Assembly: GCF_014205215.1 (NCBI RefSeq)
Contig: NZ_JACHNC010000001.1
Span: 7,312,501 to 7,376,500 of the forward strand
Source of the DNA: Actinoplanes lobatus
GTDB taxonomy: Bacteria > Actinomycetota > Actinomycetes > Mycobacteriales > Micromonosporaceae
DNA length: 64,000 nt
Direction: 5' to 3'
The notes under the pieces: model-generated
What the model was told of the DNA's origin: nothing
What the model saw: only the letters and a program-made list of their open reading frames with translations
Databases searched by the model: none
Position numbers and translations under genes: made by a program
Shown here: positions 44,627 through 53,384 of the stretch, piece by piece
Layout: each line of letters begins with the position of its first letter
Position numbering within the stretch: position 1 is the first letter of the stretch

Positions 44627-46660
44627 TTACGGGGCCGAGGTGAACTCGGAGGTTCCGGCGCCCACGGCGTAGACGTCATAGAGCCCGTCGCGGCGAACCA
44701 GTGTCGCGCCGGGCGTCACGGCGGTGCTGCTCGCCGACGCCGACGCCAGCGGCACCCACACCTGACCGCTGGTGCCTGCGGCCGCGGTGACCTGGATACG
44801 GAACTGGCCGGTGGTGTCCCGGGCCCATTTGACGACCAGTGACCCGCCGGTCGTGGGGACGCCGCCCTGCGCCCAGGTGAGGTTTCCGGCCTGGGGCTTG
44901 ACCTGCCAGGTTGTATAACCGGGGTTCACCGCGGTCGCGCCGAGGACGCTCTCGGTCAGTACCTGGGTGGGTCCGGCTCCCCAGGCGTGGGCGAGGCTGT
45001 CGAAACCGCGCGACGGCAGCCCGTTGGCGTTGACGAACTCCCAGAACGTGCCGGTGTAGTAGCCGCTGTTCGGGTCGACCTGGATGCCCCAGTGACGGCG
45101 CATCAGGTCGAGGGCGCCGGTGGTGTCGCCGTTGGCGAACCGTGCCATGACCTCCCAGGTGTTGTTGAGCGGCTCGATGGTGTGGCCGTACGGGTCGGCC
45201 ATACTGGGAGCGGGCTGCGAGATCTGACTTCCGTGTGCCTGCCAGCGGGCTTTGAAGTAGCTCAGGATGCCGGCGACCCTGTCCGCGGGCGCCACGCCGA
45301 GGCGGATCGCGTTCATGTTGGCGTCCAGTGGGAACACGTTCGGCCGGCTGTTGGTGTGCTGGTAGAGCCCGGCCGTGGTGTTGAACAGGCGGTTGTTGAT
45401 CGCGGTTTTGAGCGCGGTGGCCTTGGTGGTGTACTCGGTGACCCGGGCGGCGGTCCCGACCCGGCTCTCCATCCAGATCATGTTCTGCAGCAGCTCGTAG
45501 TAGGCGAGGCTGTACTCGGTGACCTCGCCGCTCTGGCGGGTCTGCCAGTAGTCGTTGTCGTCGGTGACGACCAGACCGTTGGCGTTGACTCTGGTGGCGT
45601 GATAGGCGGTCGCGGCTTCCAGCTTGCTGCGCAGACCGGTGATGAACGCCGTGTCGTTGGTGTAGCGGTAGTACTGGATCGCGATGATCGCCGAGTAGGC
45701 CGAATACGTCACCGCGTAGTCGAAGGCGCCGCAGCCACGGAATCCGACGGCGCTGGTGAGGCGGCCGGTGGCGGCCTGGAGGTTGAAGATGCTGTTGATC
45801 GAGCCTTTGACGTACGCGGTGCTGTTCGAGCCGAGCGAGAGCTGAGCGACCGGGTTGGTGATCATGAGGTCGCCGGACCAGATGGCCCGGTCGCGTTTGG
45901 CGCCGTCGAAGATGACCGGCACGGTGAAGCAGGAGGCGACGCCGGTGGGCACCATGTCCATCTGGGTGGTGTAGGCGCCGGCGTACCACATGCGGTTGAG
46001 CTGATCGTCGCTCGAGATGAAGTACCCCTGGTAGCGGTCGGCGGTGGCCCGGTAGGCCTTGAAGTTCACGCCGGCGCCGCCCAGGGTGACGCTGCCCGGC
46101 GTGGTCAGCTGGATCGCGGCGAACCGGAACCCGCCACGTAGCGCGCCGGTGTACGTGCGCACACCGTTGACGGCGAAGGTGACCGGGGAGCCGTTGTCGC
46201 TGTTGTAGACGCCGCCGCTCGCGGTCAGGAACGGCAGCGCCTCACTGGTCGCCACGCGCAAAGTGACTGACGAGCCGCTGGATGCCTGCCATGCCGAGAC
46301 GTTCGCGAAGGGGGTGCCGCCGACCTCCTTGCCGAAGTCGAGCACGATCGTCGCGGGGGAGTTCGCCGAGGTGGTGGTCAGCACTGTCGAGCCGGTTCCC
46401 TGAGTGGTCAGGCCCGCGGCGTTGGTGACCGTGCCGCTGGTCCGCGTCACGCTGGTGGCGCGGACGTTGTCGCTGGCCGGAGCCGGTACCAGGGCCTGCC
46501 AGTTCGGGTTGTCCGGCCAGGTCGGCGGCGCGGCGGCGGCCGGGCCCGACAGCGTTGTCGCCGCGACCAGGCAGGCGACGATGCCGGCCAGCGTTCGCCA
46601 GGCTGATTGTCCGAGGCTTCGTCGTGGCTGCTGATCGGGTCTGCCATTCGAGTCGTGCAT
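44627..46660 (-). CDS. Secreted GH78-type alpha-L-rhamnosidase
   Basis: A 677-residue enzyme. ATG 46660 is chosen because CAAGGAGGAAAG lies before it; the longer TTG frame starts inside an operator. A signal peptide ends near SGPAAAAPP. An N-terminal beta-sandwich (IVLDFGKEVGGTPFANVSAW) precedes a six-hairpin (alpha/alpha)6 barrel (SVEF-like MWYAGAYTTQMDMVPTG; VIFDGAKRDRAIWSGDL, where D/E residues occupy the GH78 catalytic position; FWEFVNANGLPSRGFDSLAHAW) and a short C-terminal beta domain. It is an extracellular rhamnosidase or related enzyme, divergent from the cutinase-like gene. Its operator (46686) overlaps the leader. Confidence 0.85.
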   Translation of the reverse strand: MHDSNGRPDQQPRRSLGQSAWRTLAGIVACLVAATTLSGPAAAAPPTWPDNPNWQALVPAPASDNVRATSVTRTSGTVTNAAGLTTQGTGSTVLTTTSANSPATIVLDFGKEVGGTPFANVSAWQASSGSSVTLRVATSEALPFLTASGGVYNSDNGSPVTFAVNGVRTYTGALRGGFRFAAIQLTTPGSVTLGGAGVNFKAYRATADRYQGYFISSDDQLNRMWYAGAYTTQMDMVPTGVASCFTVPVIFDGAKRDRAIWSGDLMITNPVAQLSLGSNSTAYVKGSINSIFNLQAATGRLTSAVGFRGCGAFDYAVTYSAYSAIIAIQYYRYTNDTAFITGLRSKLEAATAYHATRVNANGLVVTDDNDYWQTRQSGEVTEYSLAYYELLQNMIWMESRVGTAARVTEYTTKATALKTAINNRLFNTTAGLYQHTNSRPNVFPLDANMNAIRLGVAPADRVAGILSYFKARWQAHGSQISQPAPSMADPYGHTIEPLNNTWEVMARFANGDTTGALDLMRRHWGIQVDPNSGYYTGTFWEFVNANGLPSRGFDSLAHAWGAGPTQVLTESVLGATAVNPGYTTWQVKPQAGNLTWAQGGVPTTGGSLVVKWARDTTGQFRIQVTAAAGTSGQVWVPLASASASSTAVTPGATLVRRDGLYDVYAVGAGTSEFTSAP

Positions 46661-46685
46661 CGGCTTTCCTCCTTGAATATAAGTG

Positions 46686-46699
46686 TTGTAACGTTTCAA
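46686..46699. promoter_or_regulatory. LacI operator before GH78 gene
   Basis: TTGTAACGTTTCAA, nearly palindromic, 26 bases upstream of the GH78 start. Read on the gene's strand it is TTGAAACGTTACAA, matching the other sites. Confidence 0.7.
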
Positions 46700-46782
46700 T
46701 TTTATGGAGCAGGGAAGCCAGAAAAGGCTGGTGGCTGCGGCTGTCGATCAAGCGAAGGGCAGGATGCAGGTGAACCCGTGAC

Positions 46783-46798
46783 GAGAAACGTTTCCCAC
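46783..46798. promoter_or_regulatory. LacI operator in divergent control region (2)
   Basis: GAGAAACGTTTCCCAC, the most palindromic of the set, between the GH78 and cutinase-like genes. Confidence 0.7.
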
Positions 46799-46966
46799 GG
46801 GTTTCGCTCAAGATAGGCGTCGATGTCATGCCTGGTCAACCATCAACCTCCGCGAGGCTGTCGTGTATGGGCACCCATTCGCAGCCATCTCGATCAGGGT
46901 GGCGGCTGTCGCGAACCTGTCTCTTGACCCACGGGTCATCGACTTCTATCGTTCCCCGAAACAGTT

Positions 46967-46983
46967 GAGAAACGTTCCCCGTG
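46967..46983. promoter_or_regulatory. LacI operator in divergent control region (3)
   Basis: GAGAAACGTTCCCCGTG, same core, between the sites at 46783 and 47028. Confidence 0.65.
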
Positions 46984-47027
46984 ACGTCGACGCCTGCTGG
47001 AGCCGGTGACGAGGAGCGTCTAGCAGA

Positions 47028-47043
47028 TATGAAACGTTACATA
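47028..47043. promoter_or_regulatory. LacI operator before cutinase-like gene
   Basis: TATGAAACGTTACATA, 36 bases before the ATG at 47079, where it could block transcription of the cutinase-like gene. Confidence 0.7.
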
Positions 47044-47078
47044 CCTGCGACGGATGGCCAGTTCAGAAGGGGAGAGCC

Positions 47079-47998
47079 ATGCTGAGAAGTCAGCCGAATC
47101 CGCCCGTCATGTTGCGCCTCCGAAGGGCCGTCACAGCAGCAGCGGTGGCTCTCGGCACCCTCATCGCCATCGGCCCGCAGAGTCCGGGCTGGCGGCCGTC
47201 AGTCCCTACCAACGTGGGCCGGACCCGACCGCGGCCAGCGTCGCCGCCGTCACCGGCCCGTTTGCCATTTCGTCGGTCGCGGTCGCCCGCGGCAACGGCT
47301 TCGGCGGCGGAGTGATCTACTACCCGACCGACACCAGCCAGGGCACCTTCGGCGGGATCGCCATCTCGCCGGGGCTCAACGGCACCTGGCCCGGCATAGC
47401 CTGGCTGGGCCCGCGACTGGCCTCGCAAGGCTTCGTCGTGTTCGGAATCGAGACGAACAACCTCAACGACAGCCCCGCCAGCCGCGGTACCCAGCTCCTG
47501 GCGGCGCTGGACTACCTCACCCGCAGCAGCACGGTGCGCACCCGAGTCGACGCCGGCCGGCTCGGCGTCATCGGGCATTCGATGGGCGGCGGCGGGGCCC
47601 TCGACGCGGCCCTGCGCCGGCCGGCTCTGCAGGCCGCGATCGGCAACGCGCCGCACCTGCCGTCAGGCAGCCTGGCCGGCGACCGGGTCCCGACACTCGT
47701 CTACGCCATGCAGAACGACACCCTCGTGCCGCCGACCCGCCTGACCAGCCTGTACAACACCATCCCGGCGGCGACTGAACGCGCCTACATCGAAGTCGCC
47801 GGGGCGGGCCACAACTACATCGGACAGCCCAGCACCGTCCTGGCTCGCACCATGATCCCGTGGCTGAAGATCTTCATCGACGATGACGCTCGCTACAGCC
47901 AGTTCCTCTGCCCCCTGTCCAACCAGGCCGGCATCACTCAGTACCGCAGTAGCTGCCCGTTGATCTCGACGACGGCGACGGTGTCTCGAGGACCCTGA
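47079..47998 (+). pseudogene. Cutinase/polyester-hydrolase-like secreted enzyme (frameshifted signal peptide)
   Basis: The mature part, from SPYQRGPDPTAASVAAV to the C-terminal pair of Cys (FLCPLS and SSCPL), follows the pattern of actinomycete cutinases related to Thermobifida cutinases and PET hydrolases. It has GGGVIYYPTDTSQGTFGGIA, nucleophile GHSMGGGG, Asp in QNDTLVPP and His in GAGHNYIG. The ATG at 47079 (GGGGAGAG before it) opens a good signal peptide (MLRLRRAVTAAAVALGTLIA) in a different frame. One added base near 47172 (GGCCCGCAGAGTCC) would give ...GPAESGLAAVSPYQRG and join them. So it is a one-base frameshift or assembly error. Controlled by four upstream AAACGTT sites. Confidence 0.85.
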
Positions 47999-48137
47999 CG
48001 ATCAGCTGAGGATTGGCGCCCGACGGCACACCGGCTGGCGGGTTCCACCGCACTGGCCTTGTTACCGCGAGCTCGCCGCGATAGTGGAGCTGGCGCCGGC
48101 CTTACGGAAGGCGCGGTAGCTGACTCTCACCCGCCCC

Positions 48138-48341
48138 GTGGATCGGTCGGCGGGATCCGGAGCCTGCGTCAGCCTGGTGGAACACGGCTGGAACGGACGC
48201 GCCCGCTCGGCCTGCAACACCAACCCGACGAGCGCCGCGCTGTTCCTGAACGACGACTGCATCGGCGGCCCGAGCCAGCTCCCGCCGGGCGACACGCCGA
48301 ACCTTGACACCTCCACCCAGACAAGCATCCGGGGGCCCTGA
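48138..48341 (+). pseudogene. Small secreted-protein-like fragment
   Basis: About 67 residues with CVSLVEHGWNGRARSACNTN and ALFLNDDCIGGPSQLPPG, a Cys/Trp/PG pattern like small secreted alpha-amylase-inhibitor-type proteins. No signal peptide or ribosome site is in frame. Probably the 3' part of a lost gene. Confidence 0.3.
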
Positions 48342-48449
48342 CCCGCGATGAGGTAGCACCCCGGCGGAAACTGCACGCCACGAGCATCCCGCAACCAGTC
48401 GCACACACCGCTGAAGCCGATCAGATGCCGGTGGGCTGGGCCCGCCGGT

Positions 48450-48809
48450 TCACCTTCCTGGTCGTCGGGAACCCGGCCGTCGTCCGACCCGTGCTGCCCC
48501 CGAGGTGCGTGGCCGGGTCGGCTGATCCTTGGGGGCGTCAACGGCACCGGGACTGGAGAACGCCACCAGTGGCGCGGCCGGGCGAGTGGATGTCGGCGGT
48601 GGCCACTCCGACGCCGCGATCTCCGCACCGGTGACCAGGACCGGAGGCGAGACGCGGTCGAGCAAGCGTTGCGCCAGAGAAGCATCGATCTCGAGTTCCG
48701 AACTGATGCGTACATCAGCGGCGGTAGCCAGATCCACGACGTCATCGCTGGTGAAAGCCCTGGAGGCGAGGGTGCTGAGCCGCCGGGCGAATTCCTGCAT
48801 ATTGACCAT
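48450..48809 (-). CDS. Hypothetical protein
   Basis: A protein of about 119 residues starting at MVNMQEFARRLSTLASRAFT; longer N-terminal options in the same frame look less coding. The first 60 residues are helical and well patterned (FTSDDVVDLATAADVRISS, then LAQRLLDRVSPPVLV). The C-terminus is proline- and arginine-rich. No family recognised and no neighbour in an operon. Confidence 0.4.
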   Translation of the reverse strand: MVNMQEFARRLSTLASRAFTSDDVVDLATAADVRISSELEIDASLAQRLLDRVSPPVLVTGAEIAASEWPPPTSTRPAAPLVAFSSPGAVDAPKDQPTRPRTSGAARVGRRPGSRRPGR

Positions 48810-48918
48810 GTGCAGCCACATTCCTCGTTCAGCTGTCTTCGACTCCCACCGCAGGCGGATCATGAACCGACCTGCTCTGGCGAACCACGGCGTCCGCAAA
48901 GCCCTTGACGGCCTCTAG

Positions 48919-49246
48919 CTACGGCGACGTCACAGCTGCCGGATGGTGAGGCCAGTATATCGACACCCCGACGCTGATCCGGTCGAGCGGGTGCACGAGC
49001 AAGGTGGCCCGGGCGGGTACGATCGCGATCTGACCCTCGTGATCGATACCGGCCATCTCGCGGGCAGCGGCCGGTATCGCGAGTTCACCAGGTGTTTCGA
49101 CGTGAGGACCACTGCTGGCGGCGGTGAAGAACGACGGCCTCGCCGGTTACCGGCATCGCGACTGGCTGGCCTGGTCGCCACCGCAGGGCGCGCATTGTCG
49201 TACGGCTGGTGAACCGGCCAGACGCGTCGAGAAGGGCCGTGTCCAT
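48919..49246 (-). pseudogene. AbrB-like DNA-binding protein (frameshifted)
   Basis: ATG 49246 opens MDTALLDASGRFTSRTTMRALRW, RPGQPVAMPVTGEAVVLHRR, the swapped-hairpin AbrB-type pattern seen in actinobacterial bipartite proteins. After about 45 residues the frame changes; the second half (GELAIPAAAREMAGIDHEGQ, IAIVPARATLLVHPLDRI) is a second AbrB-like unit ending at the TAG at 48919. The interval of 328 bases is one over a multiple of three, consistent with a single-base indel near 49110. It would have been a small transcription regulator. Confidence 0.6.
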
Positions 49247-49648
49247 CACCAGCGGTAAGGCCGTGATGTGGGCGCGCGGCGGATCAAGCGCGGGTTGGGC
49301 AAAGGGAACCTGCGGGGCGGCCCGGCACCGCACAGGAGGAATCAGTGCCTCGATGGTGTGCTCGAGACGGCCACGGATCCTCAGCAGGCCGGCCTCGCCC
49401 ATACCTTCCTGCTCGGCATCAACGGCGCCGATATGAGCAGTACGCGACAAGGATTCGGGCGGTCCAGCGGATCCGTCGCCGAACGAACCCTCTGTTCCCG
49501 GCCACTGCCCGGCGTTGAGCTGGCCACCGCGAACCGAGCCCGCAGGAAGGCCGGCCGGATTCGATACCGCGTTGGTCGTCGAAGACGAGCTCCGTCACGG
49601 ACCGGTCGCTACGCCAGGGCGCTGACCTGACCGCCCGATCCATCCAGG
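49247..49648. other. Intergenic stretch without a recognisable gene
   Basis: No convincing gene on either strand. It contains the upstream region of the AbrB-like gene and the 3' side of the small secreted-peptide gene. Confidence 0.4.
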
Positions 49649-49885
49649 TCATGGGTAGTTCGGTTTCTGCACGGCCACGGCTTTCGGTGTTCTTCCACCA
49701 GTCGGGGTGGCCGGGCGTCCACCGTCGTTGACCGCTTCGGGCACCGGCTCGTTGAATGCCTCGCCGCCCGGTGGGAGCGCCGGGTCGAGGGCGGTGGCGG
49801 CGGACGCGTTGGTGATGCCCAGGGCGCTCAGCGCACCGGCATCCACGGTGGCGAGCGCCACCGCCAGCAGCGTGCGCTTGTTCAT
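49649..49885 (-). CDS. Small secreted peptide
   Basis: A 78-residue protein with an ATG preceded by ACGAGG. The first 30 residues are a signal peptide (MNKRTLLAVALATVDAGALSA, ending near SAATA). The remaining 48 residues are Pro/Gly-rich (DPALPPGGEAFNEPVPEAV), probably extended. No cysteine and no known family. Likely exported; role unknown. Confidence 0.55.
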   Translation of the reverse strand: MNKRTLLAVALATVDAGALSALGITNASAATALDPALPPGGEAFNEPVPEAVNDGGRPATPTGGRTPKAVAVQKPNYP

Positions 49886-49966
49886 GGGGATACCTCGTTG
49901 CCGTCTCGGGGGATTGGCAAGACGGCTTACAGTAAGGCAGGGAGCCTATCGAGGGCCTTCAATAAC

Positions 49967-50737
49967 CTAAATCCGGCCGCGGACCGCCCAGGCCGCGGCG
50001 GTGAGCGCGATTTCGCCGCCGTCGGTGCGCGGCAGGCGCTCGTCGAGCAGCCTGCGGATCCGTTCCCGCTGGGCGGGGTGCTGCCGGGCCAGGTAGGCCG
50101 GCGCGGGGCCCTGGCCGCCCAGGAACGGGTGCCAGTAGTCGTCGAAATCGGCGAAGACCGTCGGGATCTCGACGGCGCGGGTCGTCACGTCGCGCAGGCC
50201 GGCGACGGTCCAGGCGGCGCGGAGGGCGTCGGGGTGGCAGATCGGGAAGCGGGGCGCCTCGTCGGCCTCGGCGGCTGCCGGGTCGGTGTCGCGGGCCGCG
50301 TCCCAGAAGTACCGCATCATGCGCATGCCGTCGGCGTAGTCCCAGACGTACGCGGCGACGACCGCGCCGGGCGCGGCCACCCGGGCGAACTCGGCGACCG
50401 CCGCCCCGGGGTCGGGGATGAAGTTGAGCGCCAGGCCGCTGACCACCGCGTCGAAGCTGTCGTCGCGCAGCGGGAGGGCGGCGGCGCTGCCGTTGACCGG
50501 TACGGCGCCGGCGCCGGCCGCGGTGAGGAAGCCGCGGGACGTGTCGACGCCGGTCACCCGGGCCGGGGCGGCGACGGCCAGGACGGCCTCGCTCAGCGCG
50601 CCGGTGCCGCAGCCGGCGTCCAGCCAGCGGCCGCCGGGCGGCGCCGCCAGCCAGGCGACGAACTCGCGGGCCACCCGGCGACTCCAGCGGCCCACGTACG
50701 CCTCGTAGGCGTCGGCCACGGCCCAGACGTCTCCCAT
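49967..50737 (-). CDS. Class I SAM-dependent methyltransferase
   Basis: A 256-residue methyltransferase of the UbiE/type 11 kind. ATG 50737 is chosen because MGDVWAVADAYEAYVGRWSR is the normal start of this family; the upstream extension is not. Motif I is LDAGCGTGALSE, the acidic strand is VTGVDTSRGF, motif II is SAAALPLRDDSFDAVVS and motif III is VAAPGAVVAAYVWDY. It transfers a methyl group from SAM to an unknown small molecule. It diverges from the hydrolase remnant at 50814. Confidence 0.85.
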   Translation of the reverse strand: MGDVWAVADAYEAYVGRWSRRVAREFVAWLAAPPGGRWLDAGCGTGALSEAVLAVAAPARVTGVDTSRGFLTAAGAGAVPVNGSAAALPLRDDSFDAVVSGLALNFIPDPGAAVAEFARVAAPGAVVAAYVWDYADGMRMMRYFWDAARDTDPAAAEADEAPRFPICHPDALRAAWTVAGLRDVTTRAVEIPTVFADFDDYWHPFLGGQGPAPAYLARQHPAQRERIRRLLDERLPRTDGGEIALTAAAWAVRGRI

Positions 50738-50813
50738 GCCGAGCAACCTACCGCCGCGAGTATGTGGGTTGAACACACTGCACGCGCCCGGCCGGCGGTG
50801 GGACGCTTCGGCC

Positions 50814-51084
50814 ATGGAACAGGTAACCGTCGCGGTCCGCGGCATCTCGCTGAACGTCCTGCTCAACGGCCCGGCCGACGGCGCCGAACCACTTCAACGT
50901 GGCGGACGACCTGGTCGCGATGCCGCGGAAGCCGCCGATCACCTGGGTGCGCGGCGACCGGGGCGCGATCGTCTCCGACACCTCGTTCTTCGACCTGGCC
51001 TATCTGGGCTCGCTGGGCCTGGTGGCGGGCTGGCCCGGCACCGAGGCACTCGCCGCCACAACCATGTGCGAAGTCCGGGTCTAG
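50814..51084 (+). pseudogene. Alpha/beta hydrolase with internal deletion
   Basis: ATG 50814 opens the N-terminus of an alpha/beta hydrolase (MEQVTVAVRGISLNVLLNGP). At about residue 26 it jumps, with a frame change, to the family's C-terminal part (FNVADDLVAMPRKPPITWVR, VSDTSFFDLAYLGSLG). The nucleophile elbow and lid in between are gone. The stop TAG overlaps the AraC stop on the other strand. Confidence 0.7.
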
Positions 51085-52035
51085 ACGCGGTTGCGGTAGT
51101 CGCGGGGTGGGGTGCCGGCGTGGCGTTGGAAGGCGCGGCTGAAGTCGGGGACGGGAGAAGCCCCAGCGGCGGGCGATGGTGGCGATGGTGAGGTGGTCGA
51201 GGCGGTGGTCGGCCAGGTCGCGGCGGGCCCGGTCGAGGCGGCGGGTGCGGATGTGGGCGGCGACGCCGGCGGGGTGGTGCTGCTGGAAGATGCGGTGCAG
51301 GTGGCGCGGGGAGATCCGGTGGGCGGCGGCGATCGTGGCGGGACGCAGCTCCGGGTGGTGCAGATTCTCCTCGATGAAGGCGATGATGCGCAGGTAGAGG
51401 GTGTGCGTGGGGGAGCGCAGCGGCGGGTTCTCCCGCTCCAGGTGGTGGGCGAGCACGGCGGTCGTCAGGTCCACCGCGATGGTTTCGAGGCGCAGCGTGT
51501 CGCGTTCCGTGCAGCGGGTGCGGTCGTCGGCCAGGGAGGCGAGGAAGGCGGCGAGGAGGCTGCCGATGTCTTCGGTTCCGGGTAGCGACACGGCGCAGAG
51601 GCCGGTCACCTGGCGCACGGGCAGCGGAAGCATCCTCTTGGGGAACTGCAGGAGCGCCGACTCCGCGAGGGACGTCCCGTTGACGATCGCCTCGTACGGT
51701 ACGGAGCTGTCCCAGAGCACCAGGTTCCCGCGGGGGACCAGGGCGCTGGTGTCATTTTGCTCTATGCCCTGCCGGCCGGCCCGGATGAGACCAACCTCGT
51801 AGTACTCCGGATCGGACCTGCGGATTTCCCGCATCGACCGCCGCGCTGTCAGCGCCGTGTAGGCCAGGGTGGCGACCTGCGCGTTGCCGAGCGGCATGGC
51901 GCGGAGGCGGGCGGTGAACGCCTCGGGGTCCGGGACGTCGATTGCCGTCGGCGCCATCGAGGCGGCGGTGATCTCGCGCCAGGCGTCCAGGCGTTCTCGT
52001 GGGGCGATCGTGGCGCTGTCGAACACAGTGAGCAT
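51081..52035 (-). pseudogene. AraC-family transcriptional regulator (frameshifted near its end)
   Basis: About 317 residues starting at ATG 52035 (MLTVFDSATIAPRERLDAWR). It has an AraC-like ligand domain (residues about 20-190) and a C-terminal double helix-turn-helix (IIAFIEENLHHPELRPATIA; HRISPRHLHRIFQQH; HLTIATIARRWGFSRP). The last 25 residues are in another frame (DFSRAFQRHAGTPPRDYRNRV then TAG). An extra base in the G4 run at 51147-51150 accounts for it. The shifted frame would run on for about 70 wrong residues. Either a recent mutation or a sequence error. Confidence 0.8.
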
Positions 52036-52184
52036 GGCTCCCCGCTTCCCCCGAAGTAAGCCCAGGGTAGCGAGTCCTGTCGATGTGCGCTGGGTGCGTA
52101 CGACTGTGCGCCCGGTGCTGACGACAGGGCCGCCGGTGCGGCCCGAAACTGGGCACAAAGGCCAACGGGAACGGGGAACGGCAC

Positions 52185-53135
52185 ATGACAACAACGACGA
52201 GAAGGACGTTACTCAAACTGAGCGCGGTGGCCGGAGCCGGCGCGGCAACCGGACTGGCGCTGCCCGGCACGGCACGCGCGGCACGGACGAAGAACCTGGT
52301 CGTCGTGGGGGAGAACGGAAATCTGAACATCGTGACGCCGGGCGGCGCGCTGCTCATGTACTACCAGGAGCAGTGGCAGACCGGGTCGGGGGGCTTTCTC
52401 GGGCCGTTCTCCCGCGGCAGCGGCTTCGATGCGTTCGGCTCGATCGCCTCGTGCGGTGTCGCATACACCTACGACAATCTGTACGTCTGCGCCAACAGCT
52501 CCGGTGTGTACGGCTATTACTGGCGAAATGGCTTGCAGGCATGGGCGTACGGCGGGGCGCCGGCGCCGATCGCCGGCACGACCAGCCTGGGGTGGGCCAA
52601 CCTCAGCAAGCTGATCAGCGGCGGCTATATCACTCCAGAGTTGGGTTATCCCGGAGGCAGCATTTTCTACACGATCGACTCCTCCGGGCGGTTGTTCTGG
52701 CACAAATACCTGGGTGTACCTGGTGAGGGCGGCAGCTGGGCCGCGAACAGCGGCACCCAGATCGGCGTCGGCTGGGAGGGGTTCCGCTACGTCACCGGAT
52801 CCCCCAGCGGCGCGATTTACGGCGTCGACAGCTCCGGCAACATCCGCTGGTACAGGTATCAATACCCGTATTCCGGCGTCAACGTTAGCGACAGCTGGGT
52901 AGCGGGCTCCGGCAACGTCATCGGGTCCGGCTGGTACGGCGGCACGTACGGCTACCAGACGGTGCAGGCGGCCGGAGTCGACTTCTCGGCGACCGTCGGA
53001 GCCGACGGTGGCATGTACATGGTCGACAAGAACGGCAACCTGCGCTGGAACGAGCACCTCGACTGGTACGGCGGCGCGGCGGAGTGGCGCTACCCGACCG
53101 GCGGCGGCCTGATCATCGGCAACGGCTGGATGTGA
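52185..53135 (+). CDS. Tat-exported tachylectin-like beta-propeller protein
   Basis: A 316-residue exported protein. The N-terminus TTTTRRTLLKLSAVAGAGAA carries a twin-arginine Tat signal, with cleavage near ARAARTK. The mature part is built of about five repeats with the tachylectin-2 pattern (GNLRWYRYQ / SGRLFWHKYLGVPGEGGSWA / NGNLRWNEHLDWYGG, each followed by IG-x-GW). Such propellers bind sugars such as N-acetylglucosamine. It probably serves as a surface or secreted lectin. The AraC gene upstream is divergent, so it may be the AraC target; that link is inferred. Confidence 0.82.
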   Translation: MTTTTRRTLLKLSAVAGAGAATGLALPGTARAARTKNLVVVGENGNLNIVTPGGALLMYYQEQWQTGSGGFLGPFSRGSGFDAFGSIASCGVAYTYDNLYVCANSSGVYGYYWRNGLQAWAYGGAPAPIAGTTSLGWANLSKLISGGYITPELGYPGGSIFYTIDSSGRLFWHKYLGVPGEGGSWAANSGTQIGVGWEGFRYVTGSPSGAIYGVDSSGNIRWYRYQYPYSGVNVSDSWVAGSGNVIGSGWYGGTYGYQTVQAAGVDFSATVGADGGMYMVDKNGNLRWNEHLDWYGGAAEWRYPTGGGLIIGNGWM

Positions 53136-53169
53136 CAGCCGGCCAGCGCCGGCCGCAGGTTTCCAGGCC

Positions 53170-53345
53170 TTAGACTTGGCGGTCGCGGCCGGCCTGGTAG
53201 CTGGCGATGATCTGCGGGACCATCAGCACGATCATCAGGGCCAGGGGGATCCGCCAGCCGTCCGTGCGGTCGTGCAGCAGGCCGACCAGGATCGGGCCGG
53301 GGATGGCCATCAGGTAGCCCACGCCCTGCGTGATCCGTAGGGGCA
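53170..53345 (-). pseudogene. MFS transporter C-terminal fragment
   Basis: About 58 residues: ITQGVGYLMAIPGPILVGLL, HDRTDGWRIPLALMIVLMVP, QIIASYQAGRDRQV. They match the last two helices of cyanate/CynX-type MFS transporters. No upstream continuation. Confidence 0.65.
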
Positions 53346-53384
53346 GGTGCGCATCGCGGCAGCGGCGTTGAGTGACCTTTATGG

